Below are positions 8,557 to 17,478 of a stretch of DNA of 64,000 nucleotides, piece by piece. The stretch's first letter is position 1, and every line of letters begins with the position of its first letter. The position numbers and the translations under genes are program-made. This DNA comes from Gammaproteobacteria bacterium (GTDB taxonomy: Bacteria > Pseudomonadota > Gammaproteobacteria > UBA6429 > Thiohalophilaceae). Where the stretch lies: contig JACQBC010000021.1 of the NCBI GenBank assembly GCA_016194635.1, positions 1-64,000 on the forward strand, read 5' to 3'. The notes beneath the pieces are model-generated. The model did not search any database. It saw only the letters and a list, made by a program, of their open reading frames with translations, and had not been told where the DNA came from.

Positions 8557-9055
8557 TCATGCGGCATTGGCCAACTCACAGTCCTGTGGGGATCGTAGGC
8601 CGAAGGTGGAATATCGACGTTTCACATTGTGGAGGATAACACCCCGTGGGAATTTATGCCGAAACAGTGCCCTGCGTAGCACCGTGATCACCCATGCACG
8701 ATCAATCTGAGCACTCAAGGCATAGCCGATAACCAGACGCGAATATAAATCCAAGACCACCGCCAAATACAACCCGCCCTCGTCGATCCACACATACGTT
8801 ATAATTTTTGATTCGGCGCTCGTGCCTCGAAATTCTGCTCCAGCAGGTTCAGGGCCACCGGCAAATTGTGATGGGATTGGGTCGTGGCCTTGTGATTGCG
8901 TTTACCGGCGTGTAAGCCCAACGCGTGCATGCGCACCGCCACGCGGTTCCACTCCAGGGCTTACCCTGGTCACGGAGTTCTTCCGTAACGCGGGGCGAAC
9001 CTTGGCGGTATGTGCCGATACCACAGCATGACATTGCGGAGAATAATACCTCGGG
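8557..9055 (-). mobile_element. Decayed IS3-family transposase with internal deletion
   Basis: On the minus strand, pieces of an IS3 OrfB can be followed through several frames: YRQGSPRVTEELR, then RVAVRMHALGLHAGK, LPVALNLLEQNFEARAPNQK and YVWIDEGGLYLAVVLDLYSR. After FRHKFPRGVILH the sequence jumps straight to RRYSTFGLRSP, the C-terminal end, so most of the DDE core, including the final Asp-Glu part, is deleted. It belongs to a different IS3 subgroup from the copies at 1-141 and 17256-17446. It lies just upstream of the pilus operon promoter. Confidence 0.8.
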
Positions 9056-9170
9056 GGTTTGACGGTAAAAACCTAGTCATACTAAAAACACCAAAGTTTG
9101 AATGGAGAATTTTTTGCGCGTTTGCTTTCAAGCAATTGGTTTTTAAAACGAAGGCAACAGGTATTGTCGC

Positions 9171-9199
9171 TTGACTGATTTGACTTCGTGGTCTTTACT
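9171..9199 (+). promoter_or_regulatory. Predicted sigma-70 promoter of the pilus operon
   Basis: TTGACT (9171-9176) and TTTACT (9194-9199) are separated by exactly 17 bp and lie about 45 bp before the pilin start codon. Both hexamers match the sigma-70 consensus at four or five of six positions. No other good candidate was seen between the IS remnant and the gene. Confidence 0.5.
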
Positions 9200-9243
9200 G
9201 TTTCACCATCACTAACGAAGTGATCTAATCAGGAGCAGTGACA

Positions 9244-9822
9244 ATGGCCAAGCAGGCTCATCAACTCGCGAGCAAGTCCGTCACGTTCAATACCATCGGC
9301 ATAGTATGTTTTCATCGGCTTGATCGCGTTTACACCTTTGCGTTGGTGATCGCAGGGCTTCTGCTTGCAGGCGGCTATTTTTTTGTTCCGCTTGCGACCG
9401 CCGCGACAACGGGACAGGTAACGATCACCGGCAATGTGCCGATCGCCTGCGATCTGCTGGTGCAGCAGGAAGCGGGTGCCGACAATATTCCCGATATTTC
9501 CGCCGGCCATACCAACCGGCATGTCGCCACGGTGACGGAAACCTGTAATAGCCCCGATGGTTATACCGTCACCCTGACCGGAGCCAATTCCAGCGACCAC
9601 ACCGGCATGTTCGTCGATATCGTCAGCACCGATTCACACCCCTTCACGATTAGCTATAACGGTATTTCGGTTCCGCCCGGTGGCCTCGTCACCGACAGCA
9701 CCGTGCCCACTTTCGGTGTGCAGAAGAACGTCGATATCACGTATCCGGCGGATGAAACGCTTTCCGGCACCGTGACCAACACCTACGAAGAAACGCTTAC
9801 CTTCACCATTTCGGCTAAGTAG
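9244..9822 (+). CDS. Archaic chaperone-usher pilin subunit (putative)
   Basis: ATG 9244 has AGGAG at 8 nt and is preferred over GTG 9238. The 192-residue protein has an unusually long leader: a basic/polar stretch of ~30 residues, a hydrophobic core (TFALVIAGLLLAGGYFFV) and likely cleavage after ATA near residue 53. The mature part is a Thr/Val-rich Ig-like domain with two cysteines (IACDLL and TETCNS) that could form the pilin disulfide, and it ends in alternating strands (LTFTISAK). It is the first gene of a four-gene operon with chaperone, usher and tip, so a major shaft subunit is the simplest role. The assignment rests mainly on context. Confidence 0.7.
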   Translation: MAKQAHQLASKSVTFNTIGIVCFHRLDRVYTFALVIAGLLLAGGYFFVPLATAATTGQVTITGNVPIACDLLVQQEAGADNIPDISAGHTNRHVATVTETCNSPDGYTVTLTGANSSDHTGMFVDIVSTDSHPFTISYNGISVPPGGLVTDSTVPTFGVQKNVDITYPADETLSGTVTNTYEETLTFTISAK

Positions 9823-9831
9823 GGGACTCCC

Positions 9832-10578
9832 ATGCGAAAACTAGTGTTCATTTCTGTCCTTACCCTTTCTGCGTTGATCGCGCAGGAAGCCCAAGCCTTC
9901 CGCTTCTCGCCGTTCCGGGTGAAGTTCGAACCCTCCGGCGCGGGCGCCAACCAGCTGTTCACCGTCGAGAACAATACGGATGCACCGGCGTCGGTGCAGA
10001 TTCGCATCATGACGCGCGAGGTCGATGTTGACGGCGGCGAAAAGAATGCCGATGCTGAAAAGAATTTCACGATTTACCCGGCGCAGATGGTGCTTAAGCC
10101 GCACGCCACGCGTTCGGTGCGTGTGCAGTGGGTGGGCGATCCCAAACTCAAGGAAGAAAAAGCCTATCGCATCATCGCCGAGCAATTGCCGGTCAATCTC
10201 AACAAGGAAAAACCCAAAACCAGCACTGTCAAATTTCTTGTCACCTATCGCGGCGCGCTGTTTGTCACGCCACCGGGCCTTGCGCAAAACGTCACGCTTG
10301 ATTTTTCCGGTGCAACGCAGGACGCGGCCGGTAAAAAGATGCTGGAGATCGTGCTGCACAATCGCGGCACTCAGCATGCCTTGCTGCGTAACCTGAAACT
10401 CGATATCAAGGACGACAAGAACAATACTGTCAGTCTTTCCGGCGAGAACCAGCTCAAGGGCATCACCGGTGAAGGCATCCTGGCCAAACACCGGCGGCGA
10501 TTCATGATCCCGCGGCCCGAGGGACTTGCCGGTAAAGTGAAGCATATCGAGTTTACTTTTGATAAGCAGGCGTTCTAG
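9832..10578 (+). CDS. Periplasmic pilus-assembly chaperone (PapD-like)
   Basis: The 248-residue protein has a signal peptide (ends AQA near residue 23), followed by two Ig-like domains. Chaperone features are FRFSPFRVKFEPSG for the first strand, VENNTDAPASVQIRI, and the YPAQMVLKPHATRSVRVQW block that corresponds to the donor-strand G1 region, then AYRIIAEQLPV. It would hold pilin subunits in the periplasm and deliver them to the usher. It starts 10 nt after the pilin gene, behind AGGGGA, and its 3' end overlaps the predicted usher start by 20 bases, indicating coupled translation. Confidence 0.9.
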   Translation: MRKLVFISVLTLSALIAQEAQAFRFSPFRVKFEPSGAGANQLFTVENNTDAPASVQIRIMTREVDVDGGEKNADAEKNFTIYPAQMVLKPHATRSVRVQWVGDPKLKEEKAYRIIAEQLPVNLNKEKPKTSTVKFLVTYRGALFVTPPGLAQNVTLDFSGATQDAAGKKMLEIVLHNRGTQHALLRNLKLDIKDDKNNTVSLSGENQLKGITGEGILAKHRRRFMIPRPEGLAGKVKHIEFTFDKQAF

Positions 10579-13078
10579 ATGGCAGCGCACGGTGACAATC
10601 GCCCGAATCTTTTTTGCCCGGCTCATCCTTGCCTGTGGGCTATGTCCCTGCGCCGGTAGTCTGGCCGCCGATTTCCCGCCCAAAGAGGCCGTGCCGATTG
10701 CGGTGCCGCTCTATCTGGAGCAGCGCCAAGTGGGCATGGTGCAGATGCTCATCATGCCGAACGCGGCGGAGAGTTATGTGCTGGCCGCGCCAGTGTTGAC
10801 GCTGTTGAAAGATCGGGTGCCGCCAGAAAGTTTGAAGACGCTGGAAACTACCGTCACGCAAGGTTTTCTCAGCTTGAAAGACGGAACCAGGGGCGTAGTC
10901 GAGTTGCTCTTCGATGCAGCGCGGATTGCGCTTGTCGTCACCATCCCGTCGGAAAACAAGAAACTGCGCTCGTTGCGGGCGCGTCGCGATTTTGATGCCG
11001 CCAACAAAACCATTACGCCGCCAAACGCAGTGTCGGCTTATCTCAACGTCTTCGGCGCACAGGATTACGTCGACCGTGGCTTGCCATCGCAGCACGAAGG
11101 GCGGCAGCCGTTGCGCATGAGTGTGGACGGCGCGCTGAACATGAAAGGCTGGGTGTTGGAAAGTAGCGGCGATTACATCGAGAACGATCCGCGTCCGTGG
11201 CAGCGCGGCGACACGCGACTGGTGCACGATCTGCCGGACGACATGATCCGCACGGCGCTGGGCGATCTTTCTTATCCGGTCGAGGGTTTCCAGAGTTTCC
11301 AGCCGATGCTTGGCCTGACGGTCGCGCGCAATTTCGATTTGCAGCCTTACCGCGTTTCGGAGCCGACCGGCCGGACGTCCTTTTTTCTCGTTTCCTCTTC
11401 GCGGGTAGATATTTATATCAATGATCGCAAGGTGCAAACCTTGCAACTTAATTCCGGCCCGTACGACATGACCGATTTTCCGGTCGTCAACGGCAGCAAC
11501 AATGTCAAACTGGTGATCACCGACGCGACCGGACGCGTGGAGGTTCGTTATTTCGATATCGTCAGCGATGCCAATCTGCTGGCCGCCGGATTACACAAGT
11601 TCGCCTACAACGTCGGTGTCATCGCTACCACCGCGAATCGTGACAGGGATTATGATCGTGATCGGCCGGTTCTGTCGGCCTTTCATCGTTATGGCGTGAG
11701 CGATGGCTTCACGCTGGGCGGCAATCTGCAGGCCGATGAGATGCAACGGATGGCGGGTATCGATGCAACCATGGGCGGTAACTGGGGCGTCTTGCGCGTC
11801 GATCTGGCTGGCAGCTATCTCGACGACGCTGGCGACGGTTTCGCGTGGCAAACCCAATATCAGATTGTCGATCGCGGCAAGATCGAGAACGACGGCACGT
11901 TCAGGGGAACAAAAAATTTCACGCTGTTGGCCAGTTATCGCAGCGAGCGTTTCGCGCCGCTCGGTGTATTGCAACCGGCCAACGTCTGGTCCCAGCAAGT
12001 GACCACGCGTTACAGCCAGCAATGGTCGCCGACGGTCAGTTTCGGTGTTGGCGGCGGCTATAAGATAAGCCGCGGGGACCAGCGCGATGATTGGAATTAC
12101 ATCCTGTCGCTGAACAAGCAGTTGCCGGACGGCATTCATATCAACGTCAATCTCCAACAGCGCGCTATCGAAGGTTATGGCATGTTTGTGAGTCTTGGTT
12201 GGACGCCGCGGGATTCGCGCCAGTCGCTCCACGGCAGCCATGACAGTTTCAGCAAGACGACGCGCACTGACTGGAACTACGCACAGGAAGGTCGCGCACA
12301 AAGTATGAGCGCTTCGGTGGGCATCGTGCGTGCGCAAGATCGCTATGACAGCAGCGGCAGCGTCACCTATTACGGCCAGCGCGGCGAAGTCACGGCCAGC
12401 CATGATATCGTCACGCCGTACGGCGATACTGACAGCGCATCGAATGCGACCGAATCCCGCAGCGAGCTGCGCTTTGCCTCGGCGCTGGTTTATGCCGGAG
12501 GGCACATGGCATTGTCGCGGCCGGTCAGCAACAGTTTTGCGATCTTCGCGCCCGATGCGTCGATCAAAGATTATCCTGTCGGCATCAATCCGCAGGGCCG
12601 CCGCAGCGAAGAGCGCACCTATGAAGCCACCACCGATGGCTGGGGTCCGGTCGTGCTGCCGAATTTGACGCCCTATCTCTACCGCACGGTACGGGTGGAT
12701 GCGAGCGGCCTGCCGCCCGGTTTCGATGCTGGCGACAGCACCTATACTTTCTATCCCAGCTACCGCAGCGGCACGTTTGTGCGTCTCGGCAGCGACGCTA
12801 ACGTGCTGCTCGATGGCACACTACTATATAAGGACGAGGTACCGGTGGCGCTGCAGGCGGGAAGCCTAAGTCTTATCGGTGAGCCCGACGCCCCTGCTGA
12901 AACTTTTTTTACCAACCGCGCCGGTCGCTTCCGCATCGAAAAATTAAAACCGGGCCACTATGTCATGCAGCTTTACAGCATCCCTGGTGTTACGCTTTCT
13001 CTGACGATTCCTGAAAACGCGGCGGGGCCGACGCAGGCCGGAATATTAACGCTTCCCGTCACGGCGGAGGAACCGTAG
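10559..13078 (+). CDS. Outer-membrane usher of chaperone-usher pilus
   Basis: The 839-residue protein begins at a TTG overlapping the chaperone gene; a GTG at 10592 is an alternative that still leaves a signal peptide (IFFARLILACGLCPCAGSLAA). A long central beta-barrel region, a segment that could be the plug (PYDMTDFPVVNGSNNVKLVITDATG near 300), and C-terminal domains (GSLSLIGEPDAPAETFFTN...) fit an archaic-type usher. It would form the pore that secretes and orders the subunits. Length is in the normal range for ushers. Start choice is uncertain; the identity is supported by both sequence and neighbours. Confidence 0.88.
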   Translation: MISRRSRWQRTVTIARIFFARLILACGLCPCAGSLAADFPPKEAVPIAVPLYLEQRQVGMVQMLIMPNAAESYVLAAPVLTLLKDRVPPESLKTLETTVTQGFLSLKDGTRGVVELLFDAARIALVVTIPSENKKLRSLRARRDFDAANKTITPPNAVSAYLNVFGAQDYVDRGLPSQHEGRQPLRMSVDGALNMKGWVLESSGDYIENDPRPWQRGDTRLVHDLPDDMIRTALGDLSYPVEGFQSFQPMLGLTVARNFDLQPYRVSEPTGRTSFFLVSSSRVDIYINDRKVQTLQLNSGPYDMTDFPVVNGSNNVKLVITDATGRVEVRYFDIVSDANLLAAGLHKFAYNVGVIATTANRDRDYDRDRPVLSAFHRYGVSDGFTLGGNLQADEMQRMAGIDATMGGNWGVLRVDLAGSYLDDAGDGFAWQTQYQIVDRGKIENDGTFRGTKNFTLLASYRSERFAPLGVLQPANVWSQQVTTRYSQQWSPTVSFGVGGGYKISRGDQRDDWNYILSLNKQLPDGIHINVNLQQRAIEGYGMFVSLGWTPRDSRQSLHGSHDSFSKTTRTDWNYAQEGRAQSMSASVGIVRAQDRYDSSGSVTYYGQRGEVTASHDIVTPYGDTDSASNATESRSELRFASALVYAGGHMALSRPVSNSFAIFAPDASIKDYPVGINPQGRRSEERTYEATTDGWGPVVLPNLTPYLYRTVRVDASGLPPGFDAGDSTYTFYPSYRSGTFVRLGSDANVLLDGTLLYKDEVPVALQAGSLSLIGEPDAPAETFFTNRAGRFRIEKLKPGHYVMQLYSIPGVTLSLTIPENAAGPTQAGILTLPVTAEEP

Positions 13079-13081
13079 CCC

Positions 13082-14050
13082 ATGAAACGCCGGATTGTTT
13101 TCCTCGGTCTGCTGTTACTGCTTCCACCTGCGGCGCATGCGCTCTGCGTCAATCTGGCTTTCGGCAATGTGCCGTCACTCGTGACATTCGAAGGAGGTAG
13201 CGGCGGTTATGCGGTTTACGATCCGCAGGAATACCTGCAAACTGTCAGCTTCGAGGTGCGCGGCGAGGCGACCGGCGCGACCTGCGAGTATTTCGTGACA
13301 TTAAGCGCGGGGCAGTCGGGCGATTTCAACCAGCGCAAATTGTCGGAGATGACGAGTACGCTGAATTACAACGCCTACACGGACAGCGGCAAGAGCGGTA
13401 TTCTCAAGGCATTGCCGACCGCGACGCAAAACGAAATCATCACTGGCAGTTTTCCCGTGGTCGTCGCCTTGACCCAGACCAACGCGCATAAATTTTTCTG
13501 GACGATCGCTCCGCAGCAGGTGGTGCCGGCCGCCGACACGCCCTATACCGACGGCAACCTGACGCTCAGCCTCTATAGCGGCCTGCTGTTTCTCAGCCCC
13601 ACGCTGGAGGCCACCAAGACCATCCGCTTTCAAGCGCGCGTGGACAGCAGCGTCGATGTTTCACTGGTTGAATCCGGCCAACGGTTCGACATCAGCGACA
13701 CGACGCAACTCATCGATTTCGGTACGCTGGAGAGCGGCGAGCAGCGCGGCTTCGACGTGGTGGTGCGCAGCAACGACGGCTACGTCGTGACGATGCAATC
13801 GCAGAACCAACAACTTCTGATACATGCACGCGCACCGGCGATAAGCGACGTCGTTTCCTACAGCATCATCTTCAACGGCGGTGGCATCGATCTTTCAACC
13901 GGCGCGCCCGTGCCGGTCATCGCCGGTTCCGGTACCACACCCGCGACCGGTGTTTCTTTTCCCATCGAATTCACGGTCGGCACGCTGTCCGGTGAGGAGA
14001 CTGCCGGTACTTACGCCGATGTCATTTATGTTGAGGTCACCGCGAATTGA
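13082..14050 (+). CDS. Spore coat U-like two-domain pilus tip protein
   Basis: The 322-residue protein has a signal peptide ending AHA and two spore-coat-U-like (SCPU) domains. The first (about 22-190) contains CVNLAFGNVPSL and GATCEYFVTLSAG; the second ends in the typical strand GTYADVIYVEVTAN. Two-domain SCPU proteins act as tip adhesins in archaic (Csu-type) pili. The gene follows the usher by 3 nt and has GGAGG 11 nt upstream, so it completes the operon. Unlike Csu, only one separate pilin gene is present. Confidence 0.8.
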   Translation: MKRRIVFLGLLLLLPPAAHALCVNLAFGNVPSLVTFEGGSGGYAVYDPQEYLQTVSFEVRGEATGATCEYFVTLSAGQSGDFNQRKLSEMTSTLNYNAYTDSGKSGILKALPTATQNEIITGSFPVVVALTQTNAHKFFWTIAPQQVVPAADTPYTDGNLTLSLYSGLLFLSPTLEATKTIRFQARVDSSVDVSLVESGQRFDISDTTQLIDFGTLESGEQRGFDVVVRSNDGYVVTMQSQNQQLLIHARAPAISDVVSYSIIFNGGGIDLSTGAPVPVIAGSGTTPATGVSFPIEFTVGTLSGEETAGTYADVIYVEVTAN

Positions 14051-14252
14051 TAATTCAGTTCTCGCCAATCTTTTGTAAAGCGATATTTAATGCCCTGATA
14101 TACCTGCATTTCATTGTCCATCAGTACCGTTATGCGATGCTGAGAGTTTCGTAGCGCTTGCATCAGCGGCCCAGGCAGTTGCCCCGCAACCGGGGTTAAC
14201 CATGATCGACTGATTTGAATGAAAGACAAGGATAACGTCTTTCGCGAATACC

Positions 14253-14657
14253 TCAGGGTGAGATCAGTTTAAGTTTCGGGAAATAGGCTCTGTAGCGACT
14301 CGTATCGCGTGTCAACAGCGCGATACCACTGATCGCGGCGTGCGCGCCGATGTAAAAATCCGGCAGCGGTGAGTGTCGCTTGCCGCCCGAGCGGCGGTAT
14401 TTGATGAAACATTTTCCCGCCAGAAATCCCGCTTCCCACGGCAACGGGTCGCGGCGGAAAAAATCAGACGGTAACGTTTTATCGAGGTCTTCGATCCGGT
14501 CAAAGCCGATGGAGACCTCGCTGTAAATGATGGGGTTGATGACGAGCGTATGGCTTTCGGCTGATTTTTCAAGCTGACCGGCGGACCAGTCATACCATGT
14601 TGGGTCTTCGGTGACCACGTCAAGTATGACATTGCTATCTACTAAGATATCAGCCAT
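14253..14657 (-). CDS. vapC: VapC-like PIN-domain toxin
   Basis: The 134-residue protein is a PIN-domain ribonuclease. The acidic residues expected for metal binding are present: LVDSN near the N-terminus, YSEVSIGF, DFYIGAHA and LTRDTSRY. It lies 21 nt downstream of an AbrB-type antitoxin gene in the same direction, the usual VapBC arrangement. Targets are typically initiator tRNA or other structured RNAs, but cannot be predicted here. The motif set looks intact. Confidence 0.88.
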   Translation of the reverse strand: MADILVDSNVILDVVTEDPTWYDWSAGQLEKSAESHTLVINPIIYSEVSIGFDRIEDLDKTLPSDFFRRDPLPWEAGFLAGKCFIKYRRSGGKRHSPLPDFYIGAHAAISGIALLTRDTSRYRAYFPKLKLISP

Positions 14658-14678
14658 CGGCGGTACCCATTTTTATTT

Positions 14679-14906
14679 TCAGTTACCGCGGGTCAGCGCC
14701 ATGATTTCATCGGTGCCGAGGCGTTTGCTGGCTTTGCCGCGCATGATCGTCAACAGGCGGCGGCCGCGACGCGGGGTTTTCTGCGCTTTTTTTAAGATAA
14801 CGGTATTACCCCGGACGACAAACTCTACTTCGGTGTCAGGCAGCAACCCGGCTTTTTGCCGGACTTCAATGGGGATGGTAACCTGACCTTTACTGGTGAT
14901 ACGCAT
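14679..14906 (-). CDS. vapB: AbrB/MazE-type antitoxin
   Basis: The 75-residue protein has the SpoVT-AbrB swapped-hairpin DNA-binding domain: RITSKGQVTIPIEVRQKAGL at the start, then EVEFVVRGNTVILKKA. A short basic C-terminal tail (RRGRRLL...) would bind the toxin. It precedes the PIN toxin gene and should repress the operon. The start ATG 14906 has GAGGAGG-like sequence upstream. Confidence 0.88.
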   Translation of the reverse strand: MRITSKGQVTIPIEVRQKAGLLPDTEVEFVVRGNTVILKKAQKTPRRGRRLLTIMRGKASKRLGTDEIMALTRGN

Positions 14907-15018
14907 GCTGGCCTCCTCACATGAAATTCTTACTTAACAGAGTAATACTTGATTAAAGCAGGGTCAAGGGGAATTGTTGTAGCGAAAACCGGGGTTACCG
15001 AACTTTTTTGGCCTATTA

Positions 15019-15153
15019 TTATGACTGAGTCACATGGAAAGGATACCCTCCAACCAAGACACGCCGTCAATACATCCGTGTCGGCTCGACAGCCGCCTCC
15101 CTGCGGCTGACGGTCTTGGTTGAAGGGTATCCTTTCCGTGCGCCTCGTTAGTA
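15019..15153. repeat. Intergenic palindromic repeat, copy A
   Basis: Two 28-nt arms, 15033-15060 (CATGGAAAGGATACCCTCCA...) and 15113-15140, are complementary with two mismatches, both G-T. They enclose a 52-nt core with the conserved string CGCCGTCAATAC and an inner hairpin AGCCGC-ctccct-GCGGCT (15091-15108). The outer left edge is ACTGAGTCAC. It lies between the divergent vapB and mscS-type genes. Related copies are at 23021, 33290 and 57602, with a remnant at 26690. Confidence 0.9.
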
Positions 15154-15220
15154 AGCCGCACCGGAGCGAAAAAAACGGGTTACCGCTCGTCAACGTCCGT
15201 CACCAACACAGGAGTATTGT

Positions 15221-16027
15221 ATGAGCGATGTCATTCAGGCACTGAAATTTCTGCGCGATGTCGTGTGGCAGGATCTGCTTTTGGTTCTGGCCATCATTAT
15301 TGTTTCACGCGTCCTGGTCATGCTGTTGCGCTTGGTGATCGGACGCATCGCCGAACGGACGCCTGCGGGTACGCGCCTTGCGATCCTGCGCTGGGTACCG
15401 GTGGCGCGGCTGGCCATCGAGATGGCAACGGTCGCGTTGATCATACATATTCTTGTCGGGCCGACATTTCGGGATACCGTGGCCTTGATTGCCATGCTGG
15501 GGTTTTTTCTGGCCTTCGCTCTCAAAGACTACGGCAGCTGTCTTGTCGCCGGGTTGGTGACGATACTGGAAAACACCTATCAGCCCGGCGACTGGATCGA
15601 GATCGACGGAACCTACGGCGAAGTGAAAGCCATCGGCATGCGGGCCGTGCATATTGTAACGGCGGACGATACCGAGGTTGTCATTCCGCATTCCCGGCTC
15701 TGGTCGACCAGTGTGCACAACGCCAGCAGCGGTCAGCACAGCCTGCTGTGCGTCACGCCCTTTCATCTCCATCCCGACCACGATGCGGTTTTGGTGCGGC
15801 AGCGTCTGGTTGAGATCGCGCAATCAAGCTCGTACATCAAACCGGAAACAGAGGTGACAGTAACGGCGCTGGAAAAACCCTGGGGCACGCTCTACAGGGT
15901 GAAAGCCTATGTGCAAGAAAGCCGCGAGCAATTTCAGATGATCACGGACCTGACCGTGCGCGGCAAGCAAGCGCTTCGTGCGATGGGAGCCCGGTTCGCG
16001 CAGGTGCCTTACGCGGAAATAAAATGA
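15221..16027 (+). CDS. Small MscS-family mechanosensitive channel
   Basis: The 268-residue protein has three N-terminal membrane helices and an MscS-type pore helix and beta domain: FFLAFALKDYGSCLVAGLVTILENTYQPGDW is the usual LGFALQ...GLIIL...FKVGD signature region, followed by VHIVTADDTEVVIPHSRLW. These channels release solutes on hypo-osmotic shock. It starts 68 bp after palindromic repeat A, with AGGAG upstream of ATG 15221. A second, overlapping long frame from 15217 is a GC-rich shadow. Confidence 0.9.
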   Translation: MSDVIQALKFLRDVVWQDLLLVLAIIIVSRVLVMLLRLVIGRIAERTPAGTRLAILRWVPVARLAIEMATVALIIHILVGPTFRDTVALIAMLGFFLAFALKDYGSCLVAGLVTILENTYQPGDWIEIDGTYGEVKAIGMRAVHIVTADDTEVVIPHSRLWSTSVHNASSGQHSLLCVTPFHLHPDHDAVLVRQRLVEIAQSSSYIKPETEVTVTALEKPWGTLYRVKAYVQESREQFQMITDLTVRGKQALRAMGARFAQVPYAEIK

Positions 16028-16088
16028 AACTGCTTAACCGAATAACCCAATTTTTGGCCTAAATAGCCGATCCTAATTCCTGTCCAGC

Positions 16089-16247
16089 TCAGACTTGTAG
16101 GAACTGCACCGCCGTACCTGGATAAGGCGAGACGCCCTCCATAAAGGTTCTCGCGGCTATCATTAACTGATTCAAGGTTGTGTAACGATGGTTGCGTGTG
16201 ATCTCGTGCTCAACTCGGGGCTCCTGTGCATCGGTGATTTCTTCGTC
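16089..16247 (-). mobile_element. Transposase C-terminal remnant, possibly IS630-like
   Basis: The minus strand reads EHEITRNHRYTTLNQLM and then FMEGVSPYPGTAVQF before a TGA at 16089-16091. This resembles the C-terminal end of IS630-type DDE transposases, where a KEHxTRNHR-like stretch is common. Nothing recognisable continues upstream. The call rests on ~45 residues and is tentative. The rest of the 284-bp gap 16028-16311 shows no gene. Confidence 0.35.
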
Positions 16248-16311
16248 GATTGATCAGATCAGTCAGGAGCTTCCAAGTTCCCGAAGCGGACACCTTTTAG
16301 GAACAGCTATA

Positions 16312-16990
16312 TTAGTGGGTTGGCACTGGCCCGGATGGCCATTTAGAACGGATGCCTCGTGGATATAATTTCCACTTTTCAATGGGTAGCGCGCCCGTTC
16401 GGCAGTGCGGTTGCGCTCGAAACTCGACCACGTGCGGTTTATCTTGAACCAACTTATACACCGTATATATCCCACAACCGCTGTCACCGCCGCGAAAGAA
16501 ATCGTTATTGGTGATTGTTTGTTTTTCCTTGTCAAATTTTAGATTCCCCCACAACAATCGATCGTTATAGGTATAGAACAAATCGACCGTACTGGCGGGC
16601 ACTGTTGCGTTTGGATCAAAATACTTTGAAGGATCTGGCTCGGGTTCTTTAAAACGAAATTGTGGGAACTCCAACACCGTGCTTTGCCGGCCAGAGCCGG
16701 TGTTGCGTAGAAGAAATACAATTTTACCTTGATTGTAACTGCCTGTTCGGCAAACCACAGACACCAGTGAACTCGAATCGTGCATTCTAAACTGCGTGAC
16801 CCCCACAAAGCCGACTCCAGAATTGGCGATGTACGCCACACCGGATTCGCAGGCATCGTCCCACTTCAACAGGTTTCGCCATGCCGCCCGGGTAGCAGGG
16901 AGAGGTCCTTCTTTTACCGAATCGCACCATCCAAGCGGTAAAATTATTACAGAAAAAAAAGAAGGCAATAATAACTGCGTTGATATTCAT
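16312..16990 (-). pseudogene. Secreted protein gene frameshifted at an A8 tract
   Basis: The body (218 codons, 16312-16968) opens only at an ATT codon, so it lacks a proper start. In the next frame, ATG 16990 with GGTGG 8 nt upstream begins a good signal peptide (MNINAVIIAFFFF). The frames meet at a run of eight A on the plus strand (T8 on the coding strand, 16953-16960); one base fewer would give AFFFSVIILPLGWC and join them into a ~225-residue exported protein. The mature part has four or five cysteines (DACES, VVCRTG, GDSGCGIY, PHCRTG). I do not recognise the family. It may be a real frameshift, a phase-variable gene or a sequence error. Confidence 0.6.
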
Positions 16991-17255
16991 GCTTATAACC
17001 ACCTATCGGCTATCGGCTTTATAGCCAAACGCAGTAATAATTCTATCCTCTTCGTTATTTCTGCTATCTATTTGTCCGGCTCTTTCTTTGAACTTGTAAA
17101 GTAGTTTTTCAGCAACCGCTGAACAAGGGCGACACCAATGGCTCGGTTAGCCCCGCCAAGACCAACTGAATGTTCCAGGACTATACTACTCATATATTAA
17201 ATTCCCTTTTTGATTTAGATTGGCAAGAATATTCTTGGATAATATTACCCCACCA

Positions 17256-17446
17256 TGTAGTGGTCAAGTCATGCCGGACACCTTGTTAAGATCATTTTCA
17301 CATTCCATCAGTGTTTGATACCCCTGCGTGGAATATAATCGAACACTGTCATACCATTTCATGTGGGCGTGCATGGCGGCATCGCGGGTGTAGTAGGCCT
17401 GGTCGCCCATCCATTCTTCCTTGTAACTTTTGAAGAAACGTTCCAT
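17256..17446 (-). mobile_element. IS3-family transposase C-terminal remnant, inverted partner of 1-141
   Basis: The minus strand encodes ERFFKSYKEEWM, YYDSVRL-like KWYDSVRLYSTQGYQT and ends NKVSGMT-stop. It aligns with the remnant at 2-133 over its whole C-terminus, and both stops run into TTGACCACTACA (minus strand, 17267-17256). Only ~60 residues remain. The upstream boundary is at about 17447-17475, where the macrodomain gene begins on the other strand. The gap 16991-17255 upstream of it holds no gene. Confidence 0.8.
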
Positions 17447-17478
17447 GACCGGTCGAGCCAGCCGAAAGGTTTTCCCTC

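Noticed and set aside
10640-11446. Long antisense frame inside the usher gene
   Set aside because: Mirror-type frame of a GC-rich coding region; no start signal and no recognisable domain.
14026-14229. 67-codon minus-strand frame after the tip gene
   Set aside because: No ribosome site, overlaps the tip gene end and shows no domain.
14930-15193. 87-codon frame on the minus strand
   Set aside because: It is almost wholly palindromic repeat A and has no ribosome site.
15217-15813. Long reading frame overlapping the MscS gene
   Set aside because: It is GC-rich, in another frame of a clear MscS protein, and has arginine-heavy composition with no domain.
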